Assembly (NCBI GenBank): GCA_019973155.2
Contig: BPQB01000045.1
Coordinates: 1-64,000 of the forward strand
Source: Phanerochaete sordida
Lineage: Eukaryota; Basidiomycota; Agaricomycetes; Polyporales; Phanerochaetaceae
Length of the DNA: 64,000 bases
Direction of reading: 5' to 3'
Positions 22,148-34,070 of this stretch are shown one piece after another. The position numbers were made by a program, and so were the translations under genes. Under the pieces are notes generated by a model. It was not told the DNA's origin and ran no database searches. It worked only from the letters and a program-made list of their open reading frames with translations. Every line of letters starts with the position of its first letter. Position 1 is the first letter of the stretch.

Positions 22148-23161
22148 GCGGCGCCCGCGCACGGCAGCGCCGTGTCGGATAGGAGATAGATAACAATATG
22201 TGAGTCCCTTCGACGCCTCGGCCTGGCCGTCTGCGCACCGAACTCAAACGGCTTCTGCTGTCAGAACTCTGTCATTTAAGGCCACGGCCTGACGTGCGCG
22301 CACGAGGCCCGCCAAACTTACAACACACACCCACACCATATTTATACCTGTCTGTCAGAACATCCGCAATGTAATCTTCGCTGTATCACAAGGACCTGCA
22401 CGCATGTTGTTGTTTCCGTTTGCCCTAAAACCTCGCCGCTCCGAATGTGACACACGAGTCTGCACGCAAGCACTCACATGAATCTGCACGCGAGCCCTGG
22501 CATAGTGGCACAAGCTGTTGATACAACGTACACGCACGGCGGCGTACATCCGCAGTGCTTTACATGGTACACGGGGGTGGGGAACAACGGAGGTCGATTG
22601 GTCGTAAATCCGGGATGCGGTGATACAAAGGTGAAGGGGGATGAGCAGGGGAGAAAAACCGAAACGGAAAGGATTGGCGGGCGGGCCCCTCTACGGTCAG
22701 GGAGAGCCAGTGCGGTGGGAGGGAGACAATCAGTACCAGTACCAACGTTGGAAGAAGCGGGGGACAATAATTGTATGTATGCGACGGGGAAAGCTTGCGA
22801 TATAGTGAGGTTGGGATGGAGTATGTGTAAGAAAAGCTGGCAGTCCGTGGGATCCAGAAAGCAAGTAAGTTACGGCGAGGAGTGTACGAAGAACACGATT
22901 TGATCAGCACATGCGGACAAGGACGACCAGAAGACCAGGAATGGGGAAGGCGGAAGGTCGGCGGGCGGGCGAAGGGCAACAGGTTGAGTGGATGCGCCAT
23001 AGAGCAGATTACGGAGAAGTGATGGTATTGAGGGGACACCGGTTTCGAGCACCAAGTAAGTACGCAAGCCGTACTAGTGACAACCTTGGGGCCATATGCG
23101 GGGGACGTGGTACGGACGGCTGGGCAAGACACGAGCGGGGGCAGCGAACGGACGAACTGGC
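22148..23161. other. Intergenic region between convergent genes
   Basis: 1.0 kb between the 3' ends of the cyclin (+) and the large kinase (-). It contains repeated ACACAC and CGCACG words near 22320-22500 and a purine-rich plus strand from 22560 to 23000. No gene is seen. Confidence 0.45.
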
Positions 23162-26100
23162 CTACCGCCGCAGCGCAGACAGCATCTTCGCGAGCGCGTT
23201 GATCTGCCCCTTTTGCACCTTCCGCGGCGACGAGGGGTCCTCGGCGTCGACGTCGCCCGCAGTGCGGCTGAGGTCGCTCGTGCTGGTCGACGCGTCCATG
23301 CGCACGGGAGCCTGCGTCGCGGGCGGATGCTGCTGGGTCTGCAGGCCAGCGTACGGCCCGGGCCGCTCGGAGATGGTGTCGAGGTTCGAGTTCTTGGGCT
23401 TCTGAGCACGCTTCCGCCCAGGAGGAGAACTGAACTGCACCTTCTCCGGGTCAGGGTACATCTGCCGTGGGAGCTCGGACAGCTCCCAAGGTTCGCCGAG
23501 AACCACTTCATGCACGATAAGCACAGATACGAGATACACTAGGGTAACCACTTACTCTTGACGTTCGGCGGCAACCTTGGATCCCTGCGGCTGGAGGCGG
23601 TGCTCGCAGCGCTGGTAGCGCTCGCGTTGCTGGCCACACTCTTGCCACCGGCGCTGCGCCAGCTGGTGTTGGACACGGACGTAGCAGCCGTGGCGACGCT
23701 CCGGACGCTGCCGTTGCTGTAGCGGGTGAACGCGGAAGTGGAAGTCGCAGCGCTGCTGGTGCTGGCGATGGAGCTGCGCCAGTTGGTCGAGGCGGTCGAG
23801 GCAGACACGACGGAGAGCTGGCTGGCCGAGGACGGGGAGACGCCGCGTTGCTGTGGTGGTCGTCCGAGGGGGGAAGGCCCGTTATTTGTTGGTCCATGTC
23901 CGCTATTGGCAAAGGCACTCACAGTCGACATCCCCCACATACCAACGTCTCTCTCGCCGGTACCGTTGGCGGGGCCGCGCTGGCGGCGCCCACGGTTCCA
24001 GGCGGGATCGTCCAGCGAAACGACGCTCGAATTCGCTGAAGCGGGAGCATGCCGAGAGGTGGCATGCGAGACGAATGATGCGGACGATGCGGACGGCGCC
24101 GACGGGCCTGCATGCGAGTAGGGATGCAGGGACCCGTTGCCTTGTGGGGCGGCTGCCTTGGACTGTGCGGACGGTGGCGGAGCATTCAAACCCATGATCA
24201 GGTTTGCGGCCTTGCTCGCAGTGGACGCTTTGCTCGCGTCTTGCTCTTCCTTGACGTTGGCAAGCGACGACGAGTTGGAGCCGCTGTTGCTCGAGCTCTT
24301 GCCAAAGCCAAGCTTCCACTTCGACGGCTTCTTGACGATGACCGGAACCGGTGCGGGAGGGGGAGCGGGTTGAGTCTGGACATCGGAGTTGACTGTTGTA
24401 CTGGAACCCAAGGGGACGGAGAGGGTGGAGCCGCTGGTACGCTTGGCCGTCTTGCTGAGCTCCCGAGCCAGCGCCTGGCTGGCACTGGCAAGTGTCGTGA
24501 GGGTGTCGTCGGTGGGCAGGACAGGGGCGGCCTGGGCAGCCGCTGCGGTCTCCTTCTTGCCCTTGCGAGCGCCGCGCTTCCGCCGCTTGTTGGTCGACGC
24601 GCTGCGGGAGTTCGCCTCGTCGATGAGCTCGTCCTCGTTTGCGTCCTCCTCGACCTCATGGTCTGGCAGAGGGGGCAGTGCACCGAGGCCCAGGCCGACG
24701 TTGACACGCGCGTCGTGGAGCTCGTGTTCCGACTCCGAGAAGGCGAGAAGGCTCGGCTGGCGGCTGATGTTCGCAGCGACGAAGCTCGCGCGCTGTCCGG
24801 CAGCAAGCACGCTTGGCGTCCTCGAGCCACCTGCGGAACGAAGGCTTGGACGGCGCGAGTGCGGGATCGAAGCAAGCCGGTGACCGGGCACTTCTGCAAG
24901 GTTGACGGAGAAGCTCGCCGACCGGCTGTGGCTGTGGCCGCTGCCAGGGCGGAGGGGAGGCGCGAGCAGATCGGGCAAGCCCTGGATCCACTGACCAAAC
25001 TCCTTGGCACTGATACGAGGAGAGTCGTCCATTGGATCCGGCAGGGTGCAGAAGACCTTAGTCGCGAGGAACTCCGCGACAGGCTGTGTCATGCCGGTGA
25101 ACCGAGTGGTAAAGAACGACACTGGGCTCTGCTGGAAGAGCGTGAACGACGGGCAGACACCGTCCGTAGTATCCGTCCACGGGTTGTAGTGGTACAACCT
25201 AGACGTTTGTCAGACATGGTCGGTCGCAATGGCGGATGGATATATGCGCATAAGACCCGCATATACCCATCGAAGACCAAAGCGACGACTCACATATTGA
25301 TAAGTACTATTCCGAGTGACCAGACGTCGGCCGCACGGGGCATGTAAGTAGGGTGAGAATTATTCCGGCATTCTGGGAGCGACTGTTAGACACGTCGCTC
25401 GACAGAGGATGCCGGAAATGCGACCTACCATAACTCATGTAGGGGGCGCTTCCGCAATCCATGTCTGCTGAGTGCATATCGGTCGTGCTGAGACCGAAAT
25501 CCGTCAACTTCACAACTACCCTCCTCTCCTTCCTGATCTCCTCCTTCCCGCCAGGTCCCTGCGCTCGCAGCTCGAGAACGCCGTCGGTGACAATGAAGTT
25601 CTCTGGCTTGATATCCCGGTGATAGACGCCGCCCTCGTGACAGGTTGCGACAGCGTCGCACATCTGCTTGAACATGCTGGCGATGAGCTTGAGCCGTGTA
25701 CGCGAGAGAAGCTTGCTCGGGGACATGGTCGCGAGCAGGGATGGCGTAGGCGGCGTGCGAGCGGTCGACTCCGACGACATCGAACAGTCCGAGTCCGATG
25801 GCGAGGTCGACGGCAGCCCACCGGCGGGTGTCGAGGGCGAGAGCGGCGCAGCCGGAAGACACGGCGACGACGGGTCGTAGTGATCGCGTGCTTGCTCTAA
25901 GAAGTAGAACAGATCTTCACCGGGAACGAACTCGAGAAGGAGCAGCAGGTAGGACTGCGTCTCGAGCGTGCGGTGAAGGGTGACAATGTTCGGATGTGGT
26001 GGGAGAGATTGATGAATCGTCGCCTACGAAGACAAACGTTAGCTATACCTGAAGCATTGACTGCAGTCTAGACGTACCTCTAACATCTGAGCACTCAATG

Positions 26101-27100
26101 CTTCTTCGTCCAGGTTCGCTTTGCTCAATAGCTTGACCGCGTACTCCTTGCCATAAACCGGGCCCCTCTTCTCCTTCCGAACACAAGCAACATCCCGATC
26201 GTGACCATCCATACTCATGTCGAGATCCGCACCGTCGCTTTCACAGCCCATGTCCTCTTCCTCGCAATCTCCCATGCGCAGCACCTCTCGCACAAGGTAG
26301 ACCACCGCATAGCTCCCCGCGCCGAGGCGCCGCACGACCTCGAAAGCGTTCGCAAGCACCTCCTCCTTGCTCTCGCCGATCGGTACCCGCCTCGCGACCT
26401 CGCCCAGCAGCTCCAGTCCTTCGCCGAGAACGTCACCGGGCGCCAGAACGTCGATCGCGGTGGAGGAGAACGACGAGCGGGTGCTCGACGCTCCCGAGGC
26501 CGTCCGTCCGTAGTACGAGTTGGTAGCGCTGAAAGTCGACTGAGCAAGCGACGGCGACGGCAGCCCCGGAGATGGCATGCTTGGGTACGGCAGAGGCGCC
26601 TTCGACGATCGCGGCGAGCGTGTGCCGGGCACAGGGACTGGTGCGGACGGCAGCGAAGCGTTCGGTACAAACGGCGACCTCGTCGTCAGCTTCGCGAGCT
26701 GCGCAGACGCCAGTCGTGGGGACGCGTGGTGGATCTGCTGAGGGAACGGGAAAGCAGATCCAAGGCTGGGCGTCGGCGGAAGCGAGGGAGACGATAAGGA
26801 TGACGACGGAACCGACGGCGATGGCGAAGAGGGCGACAGCCGGCCGCCCGCCTGCGAGGTTGGAGGGGGTGGTGGGAAGGCTGTCGAGATGGCCAACGGG
26901 ATCGAGTGACCAAAGGCTGGGCCCGAGCTGAGCGTAGGGCGTGAGCGCACAGTGCCGGTGCGCTTGGTCATGGTCGGAGTCGGGTCGTGCGATACGTCGG
27001 TCGATGGTGGCTGGGGTACGGCGGCGGGCATGGCTTTGCGGGCCTTGGGTTTGGAGGAAGAGAGCGAGAGCGGCGGGAGCTGGACCGAGTACTGCAGCAT
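23162..27100 (-). CDS. Ran1/Ksp1-like serine/threonine protein kinase
   Basis: Five exons, complement of 26078-27100, 25429-26023, 25294-25372, 23556-25198 and 23162-23505, encode 1227 residues. The N-terminal 250 residues are Ser/Pro-rich. The kinase domain shows LGAGSYAVV (260-268), the lysine of YAVKLL (K323), YHRDIKPEN (D478), DFG at 516 and AADVWSLGIVLINML. Two inserts interrupt it: about 40 acidic residues between glycine loop and lysine, and about 60 Pro/Ser/Thr-rich residues before helix E. Directly after the domain comes FLATKVFCTLPDP, typical of the Ran1/Ksp1/Sks1 group, which acts in nutrient, filamentation and meiosis control in yeasts; the assignment is from memory of that family. 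A 550-residue low-complexity Ser/Ala-rich tail follows. The last acceptor at 23506 is the least certain. Its upstream region abuts the large tandem array. Confidence 0.8.
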
Positions 27101-27579
27101 GGTGGGCGAAGAAAGCTATGCAAGTCGAAGCCGGGAGACACACAGGGAAGCTGCACGAAAGAGATGTGGAAAAGCGGAAAACGGACGCTCTGATCTCCGG
27201 GATACGAGAGGCGATGCGGGGGCGTCGTAGAGGGAGAGAAGAGAGTGGATGGGAGTGCTGTGCGAGATTAGGCAAGGATATGCATGCGAGGGTGTGTGCT
27301 CGGGACGGAAGGTTGAGAAAACAGGGAGGAAAGCTGCTGTGGTAGAGGAACCTGACTCGAACCGGACGGAGAGAGGTGGAAGGCGACCAGAGGGGAGTGC
27401 GAGTGGTCGTCGACTGGCTTTGCTTCGTTCAAATGCCTGGCGGCTTTGCGGCGCGACTGTGAGTGTCACCTGGGGGACGTCGTCGTCGCTGTCGCTGTCG
27501 TGGACGAGGGCAAGGCCCTGTGGGAGGGAGGCAGATGACGGGGAAAGACAAAGCTGGTGAGGGAGCGGAGGTTGAATTG
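27101..27579. promoter_or_regulatory. Kinase upstream region ending at array breakpoint
   Basis: 479 bases from the kinase start codon to the first base shared with the tandem unit. It holds a purine-rich plus strand (CT-rich on the coding strand, 27110-27390), as in many fungal 5' leaders. The array breakpoint at about 27580 may cut into the original promoter. Confidence 0.5.
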
Positions 27580-27743
27580 GGGGCGGTAAAGGGATAAGCG
27601 CAGGGCCAGCCAGCAGCATGACACCCACACGGTTAGATTGCCCTCATCAGCCACAGTCCATATGCTCCTTCGGATGCGATCGCAACCTTGCCTTGACCTC
27701 CGGAGATGGTCTGGGGCTTTGCCTGCGTCGGCGAGACGTCCTC

Positions 27744-27779
27744 GGCGTCGAGCACAGCGGCAAACATGACCTCGACGCC
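27744..27779. repeat. Inverted repeat, unit 1 form
   Basis: Arms GGCGTCGAG and CTCGACGCC, 9 bases each, enclose 18 bases. The same place in units 2 and 3 has a different but also self-complementary sequence. Confidence 0.6.
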
Positions 27780-30733
27780 GCGATCCTCGCCCAAACGCAC
27801 CCACGTCCTCCCCGCACACCTCGTCCCCGGCCCATCGCTACCAGGGACTCTGAACACATGTGCCTCAACCGTCCACATGCAACCAGGCGCTACCGCCCAC
27901 ACCCGCCGCCTTCTCGCTCCTGCCCCCCAAGCGTGTTTGATTGCACCACTCTTTTGCCTCGTACCGCCCAATCCACACCCACGCTGTCCCACACGTATTT
28001 TTACGTTCCAGCGTAGCCACAGCACGCACGACGCCGTCGCCGCCGCCTGGTGAAGATCCCGTCCAGCTGCACTTCTCCGAGTTCTCGTCTGCCGCCGCCC
28101 TCCCACGCACGCGGTCCTTCCCTCGTCCACCATCCCCTTTCCGGCGCACGCTTCGCACACCGTCCTGCCGCTTTCGACCATGCGCTCGCACCGAGGGCCC
28201 GCATTCGGTCGGATCGGCACCGTCCCAACCCGCTGCCGGTCCCTCCGCGCGACCATCCGCTGCGCGTCACAAATCCGCCAAACCGCGTGGTGCCTCGACA
28301 ACGCGAATACCTTCAGACGTGTGTCGGCCCACACGCGCCACGTCTGCACACTTGTTCGGTCGTCACGGTATCACCGATAGTAACCACCCTTGACTCAGCG
28401 GGCTCTCCCATCTTCTTCTCCGGATGGTTTGCGCTAACCATAACCTAAGGTTTGCTTCGAGCGTCCGTTAGCGCCCGCTCGTCGAAGTCGCAGGCTGGTC
28501 CAGAATTCCGACCGATTCATTCGAAGTGACGCAGGCCTCGAAAATGTCATCTGTGGGCACCGATTGTATTTCCAGACCTCCCTGCACCTCGCCCAGTGTA
28601 CCCTGTCCTGTACTGCTGCACCGATACCACGCGATGCGCAGCCGGCTCACAGCATTACGTAATATTTCAGGAAATCCCAAAAATAATCCATGCTTTCTCT
28701 CGGTCCACTCGCGCGCAACTCATCAGCAGCACTGACAGAGCAACTCGCCGACGACGCACAGCGTGGATCGCGTCGCGTTGACTGCTGCGGTGTCCAAAAT
28801 TGCGACGCTCCAGACCCGCAGTCGCCGGCACCGAGCTCATCCGCGCGCCGCGCCCGCCATGCAGCCCAGCCCCTGGCCACACACGCGCATAGCCAAACCC
28901 GGCTGCCACCTTGGCTTTAGGCTGCGGCGGAACCTGATAACGCGCGCGCGACGACAATACGTGTCGATCGTTGCGCACGCTCGCCCGTTCTTCACCAGCG
29001 AGCCGAGCAGCGCAGCGGGAGGATCCGCGCCCACTATATCATATACTGACCCCTGTCGAACGCGATCGATCCACCCACTGCGCTGTGCGCTCCCAGCGAC
29101 CCAGCGCGGCACGCAGCGCCCACGTTTGGAGCCGACGGAGCACCCCGCGTCGGCGCTGCGGCCCCGGACAGGTGCGCGACGCCGCGACTCCGTCGAGTCT
29201 GCTGCTCACCGTTGCTGACGCTCCGGACGCCACAGGAATAGCATACTTCATTTTGGCTCAGGGAGCTTACTAGGCACATAGCGCAATCAGCAGCTGCTTC
29301 TCTTCTTGCGCATAATAGGCTGCTGCGCTGACCGCATTCGCCATACGCGGAAAACGCCTACGTCTATTCTCGTCGCTGGTGCCCACCGCTGATTGCGTAG
29401 CAGATGCACGCCCGGCCCACGTTCTCTGATCACATCTTCTCCGCCCTAGATCTTCTCCCAGCCGTCGTCACCTGCGTCCCCGGAACCTGAATCACGTATG
29501 TTTAGGCTCTGCGCGATTGCTTCGTACGCTGGCCTGCGGCAGGTGCGACGGTTCGCTGTGGCGCCTGCGGTGCCAGCATCGACGTGCGGCGGATGATATC
29601 GCCAGCCCATCTGCGACGGGGCTGATCCTGGGAACGCGTACGGCGCAACAAGGTTACCGGGTAACCGCACGCACAGCACGCCGCGCCCACAGGGCCGGGG
29701 CCGCGCGCAAAAGGCAGCGCGTTCAGGCTTCGCAGCGCGCTGCGCACCGAAGCAGCCTCGCCGTGCCTGCGGGATCGCAGCGCACATCACGATGAGAACA
29801 AGCGTATCGCCGCGCGCCGCGCGGGCGACAGCCCACGCCTTCTCCCGCCCCACCGTGCCCAGGATCTCCCAGACGCAATCACGGCCGCCGTCGCCCACGC
29901 GGGTGCTGTCGCAGCCAGCTGCACCTCGCAGGCGGACGCCTTGTCTCGGCCTCGCCGCCAGCGCGCCTCGCGCTGACCGTGTCTCGCGCGCGGCCGCAGC
30001 CCCGCCTCCATCCCCCAGCCGCCGTCCAGGCCAAGCACCCGCGCTGCATACGCCGCGCCTGCTGTGCAGGCCGTCCACGCCCCGCCGCGCGGGCGCCTGC
30101 GCCGCGGCGCGTTCCACGGTGCGCCACATGCTCGCGGCGCCATTGGCCGGAGCACGCCTGTGCCCGTGCGCGCCGTCCCAGGCACCGACGCACGCGCCGC
30201 GGCGGCCCTGCGTGCGCCATGTGCCTGCCCCCGCGGCGGCGTGCCAAGGCCCGACGGCGAGCGGCTTCCCACCCGCGGCACATGGGCCTGTCAGGCGGCG
30301 CGCGTCCCATTGGCCCGCGCGAGGCTGTTGGGGCGGCCGCTGTGGGCGTGCCGAGGCGCGAAGGCCGCTCTCGAGTCTCGAGGCGGAGAAACGGGACGCA
30401 CCATGCAGCCGGGGCGAAAGAAGACCGTCGACGAGGCGCGTGCGCCTCGGGTCTCCTTTGCTCCTCGGCGTCGCGGTGACGTTCTTCGCGATTTTCTGGG
30501 CGACGTCAGCTCGCGCGGGCGTGACCAGGAGAAAGCCGCGCGAAAACTCACCGAGTGCTTTCCCGCACTGCGAGCGAACGTGCAGCGATCCGCACGGTGC
30601 CTGCACTGCGAGCGGACCGTCAACATTTCGTTCCGCTCGCTTCGGGGCAGGCCGACATACGCACCGCGCCATCGAACTACCGTCCGCCGGCAGCGCGCGG
30701 CTGGCCGTCGCCGCCGTCCTAGGTCGACCACAG

Positions 30734-32015
30734 GTATGTTGCCGCCCTTCGTGCCTAATCAGTGTGTGAGGCTGACCGTGGCTCTTCAATGCAGCGCACC
30801 TTCATGTAAGCACCATGATGTGCAGTGCCTGGAGCTCCGGGCAAGGTTAGACTTCGCCTTGGCCATGGCTAACTTGAGGCCGGTGCCTTGGTGTTCCTGG
30901 CCTCGAGTGTCGGCTGCTCGCGCTGATTGCCCTGGGGCAGCGATGGTGGCGACGCGGCCCGAGCACGACATGGGAGCAAGCCAGGCTGCAGCGCTGGCCC
31001 GGAAGCACGCGCCATCGCAACATCGGGGCCCATCAGGGCCATGTACGACGGCGGGCGTACGGGAGGCTACACAGGAGCGAGGACGGCTAGGCCGTTCAGC
31101 GGCTCGTCTGTGCTCTACGCCTTTTACTCGAGACCGCAGACGAGCTGCCGGCGGTAGCACCCTCAGCCTGTAAAATCCATGTCAGCAGGTAGCACAATTA
31201 ATTAATAGGTACGCAAAATACACGCACCTGCCACTGCTTCCGTGTCTGCGGTCTGCGTGGATGTGGACGTGGTGGCGTGTGCGGCAGCCCGGCTGCAGTC
31301 TGCAGGCGTCCGCGCGGAGAGCGGCTTCGGGCGCGTTGGCGCCGAACGTCTCACTCTTGTTCCCAACCACCACCACGCCCGTCCTCGACCAACGCCCGCC
31401 GCGCCCCGCTACCGCCGCACGCCCTCGCGAACCTCGTCTTGAACATGCCGGTCAACGTGCCCTGGCCTCTCTGCCCGAAAATTCCCGAACCCACCGCGCC
31501 TACGCGCCCCTGATTCCCGCGCCCCCCGACGCCGCCCTCCACCATCTTCCACGCCTCAAGTCGCGGCCGCGCGCCCTTCCGCTTCGTCGGCAAGCTCTGC
31601 GGCAGCCTTTTTTGTCACTCCGCCGGTCGCTTCCGGGCCTGAACGGCGCGAAGACCCCCCGCGCGACTTGCCAGCGCGACCTCTTTCCGACCAGCCACGC
31701 GGACCTGCCTGCCTCTTCGCGACACGCCCAACCTTCAAAGTCTTCGGACGCCCAATTTGGAGTTCCAGGCGGCATTGGAGCGCTGCTTCCGCGCGCGAGC
31801 GTCGCGCCTTCCGTGAGTACTCCCGAGTCGTTCCGCGCTTTCGCCCGCTCACTTGTGCAGCAGGCGCGCCCTGCCCTTCAGATGTCTCCTCGCCTCTTCT
31901 CTGGGAAGAAATCACGCGGTACGGCCGAGTGTTGCGATCACGCGCGAAGCAGAGGTGAGCACCAGGGCCTTATTCGGCCCATTGCCGGGAGCGAGGATTG
32001 ACTTCGGGCACGCAG
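30734..32015 (+). other. Plus-strand intron series in part A, unit 1
   Basis: Three plus-strand introns: 30734-30794 (GTATGT, branch GGCTGAC, AATGCAG), 31813-31860 (GTGAGT, GCTCAC, TGTGCAG) and 31955-32015 (GTGAGC, GATTGAC, CACGCAG). The exon after the third can be read as ETPHSFSQAAEEADALAS and on to a stop near 32204, a helical acidic-basic segment of about 65 residues conserved in unit 2. Upstream exons do not keep one frame in both units. It overlaps a minus-strand series, so coding status is open. Confidence 0.4.
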
Positions 32016-33407
32016 GAAGCTGAGACGCCGCACTCCTTCTCGCAAGCCGCAGAAGAGGCTGACGCGCTGGCGAGCTTCGTGCTCGTCAGCCGCATGGCGC
32101 GGTCTCTTCTCGAAGAGCCGACGATCGCGCGTCGGACCGGGGTTCTAAGGTCGCGAACGCGGACGCCACTCTCCGCGCTGTACACGGCACCAGAAGCACG
32201 TTAGCGGGGCGCATGTGACGAGAAAGAGCAGATAACGCACCTGGTCGAGGAGTTGGGCGGCAGCAGCCGATGAGCCGACGCTGGCGGATGCGCGTGACCT
32301 TGGGCGTCGCCGCGTGTTCGACTGGCAAAGCGAGCCGTGAGGAACGCACCGCGGAGAGAACATGAGCGAGTGAACGAACACGAGAGCAGCGCCGTCGCTG
32401 CGGCGCGCGACGGGCGACAGCACCGACGCCGGGCGTCGTACTCACCAAAAGCAAGCCCGCCGCGAGATCAGCCAGCAGTAAAGGGGCGTCCAGAAGTAAT
32501 CGCCAGCGAGGCTCGGCGACTCTCGCTGCGAGTCAACGGGGACGACAGTCGCTCGCGCCGCTGATGCGCTGCGAAGAAGGCTCGCGTCAGTCGTACGGCG
32601 CGGGACGTACAATGCACGTGAGAAGACATACCAGAGTGCGCCGCGGACCCCGTGCCCTGTGTCGGACGCCAGCCAGCAGAAGCCCATCAGCGCGTTCAGC
32701 TGACCGCAAGTGGCATCTCGCCGTGGACCACGAGAGGCGGCCGAGTCGACAATTTGGTGCCAGCATTCCAGTCTCGTAGCCGCGAGGGCTGGAGCGTGTA
32801 CATACGGACTAAAATAAGTGAATGAATGAATATTCCCCCAGCTAGTGTCGCAATGAGGCGAGACGAGGACTGACCTAGGATGTCCCACACCGCGATTCGA
32901 GAGGTCCGTGCTAGGGGTCGTCGCTAGGGCACGATTTCGTGCACCGTCGACGAACGCTGCAAAGCGTTAGGGCCTCCCGAATCCCCGACGCTCGTCGTTC
33001 AAGCGCGAGGCGATACGTGTAAAGACGGCGACGCTGCCTGCGATGACTGAATCAGCCGCGACGCGCGAGGTCAGACGCGGACGTGACGGTGCTTACCGTG
33101 TACGAGAGTGAGGTACCGAACGTGCACTACCTGGCTCTGCGCTTTGCTGGCCGACTCGCACGTCTCCGCGCGAGTCATGTGAACGGTCTTTGAGGACCGT
33201 CACAGCGTTCTGAACACTTGGACAGTGTGAGCGCTGCATGGTTAGGGTCAGTAAGATAATCGGATGGGATGATATAAGGTGAACACTCACGTAGACGTAA
33301 CTCGTTCGTCAACGACGACAGAGGCGAGAGACCGGCCTGGGACGGCATTAATCAATAAATTATTGGCCACAATACGTAGCGAAACTGAGACGGCTTACTG
33401 TCTTTTC

Positions 33408-33430
33408 GCACTTAATCCCACCTGCTCTCG
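33408..33430. repeat. Short repeat 1 of 3, unit 1
   Basis: GCACTTAATCCCACCTGCTC and three more bases; on the minus strand it is a 5' splice site (GAGCAG then GTGGGATTAAG). Copies follow at 33625 and 33957; in unit 2 they are at 49255, 49471 and 49806. Confidence 0.7.
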
Positions 33431-33624
33431 GCGAATGACCGTTCCGTAACATGGAGACGTCAAGCGAGGCCGTACCCTGCAGCGTATTACATGCCGCGTA
33501 TTGGAGCCTCGACGCCGAAAAGGTACCCGGGCCCTGTAAAATATGTGCTATGAGTAATGAATCAAGTGGTACCTGCTAAATAGTGACTTACGCCGACGAA
33601 GAATCATCTAAAACAAGTGCTACT

Positions 33625-33647
33625 GCACTTAATCTCACCTGCTCTGG
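33625..33647. repeat. Short repeat 2 of 3, unit 1
   Basis: One base differs from copy 1 (CTCACC for CCCACC), making the minus-strand donor GTGAGA. Confidence 0.7.
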
Positions 33648-33956
33648 TCTCTCGAGGCTCGCGTATGTACTACGTAGTCTACAGGACGCGACCTGTGCTC
33701 TCGAACATGAACTACTAAACGGCCTAGACTAATACTACTTGTCTGACCCGGACATAGACGGCGCGACCGTCAACCCTGCCCCGCACGAGCCCGCGACCGG
33801 AGGCAGCCGCGGGCGGCGGGAAACGACATCGCCGCATCGTGCCGTGGGTTTGGACCGAAAGCGAAGGCGACCGGGATCTGAGGTGCAAGGGAGCGTCAGC
33901 GGTCTATGTACGCGAAGCCTCGAGAAAGCTTACCGGGGTGGTTACCGGAGCTAGCC

Positions 33957-33979
33957 GCACTTAATCCCACCTGCTCTCG
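33957..33979. repeat. Short repeat 3 of 3, unit 1
   Basis: Identical to copy 1 over 23 bases. On the minus strand it is the donor of the intron 33970-33878. Confidence 0.7.
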
Positions 33980-34070
33980 AAGAGCGAACCCTACTGGTTC
34001 TCGCGCGACGTCAGAAAAAGCCATTATCGCGCCGCCGAATAGCCGCGCGACGGCGGCGACGGACGCGATA

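Larger units (their letters stand above)
31168..33970 (-). other. Minus-strand intron signals in part A, unit 1
   Basis: Two clear minus-strand introns are 31168-31227 (GTGCGT, CTGCTGAC, TTTTACAG) and 33878-33970 (GTGGGA, CCGCTGAC, CACCTCAG). Further likely donors lie at the two other copies of the word GAGCAGGTGGGATTAAG (33408 and 33625 repeats), where an ATATTTTACAG acceptor follows the second. A probable third intron ends near 32182 (TGTACAG). No protein could be read across them. Confidence 0.45.

Noticed and set aside
29446..30789. 447-codon minus-strand open frame and a 325-codon plus-strand one over the same bases in part A
   Set aside because: Both are Arg/Ala/Pro/Gly-rich with no motif, overlap each other, and are not kept at equal length in units 2 and 3 because of non-triplet indels. 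GC-rich DNA gives such frames by chance.
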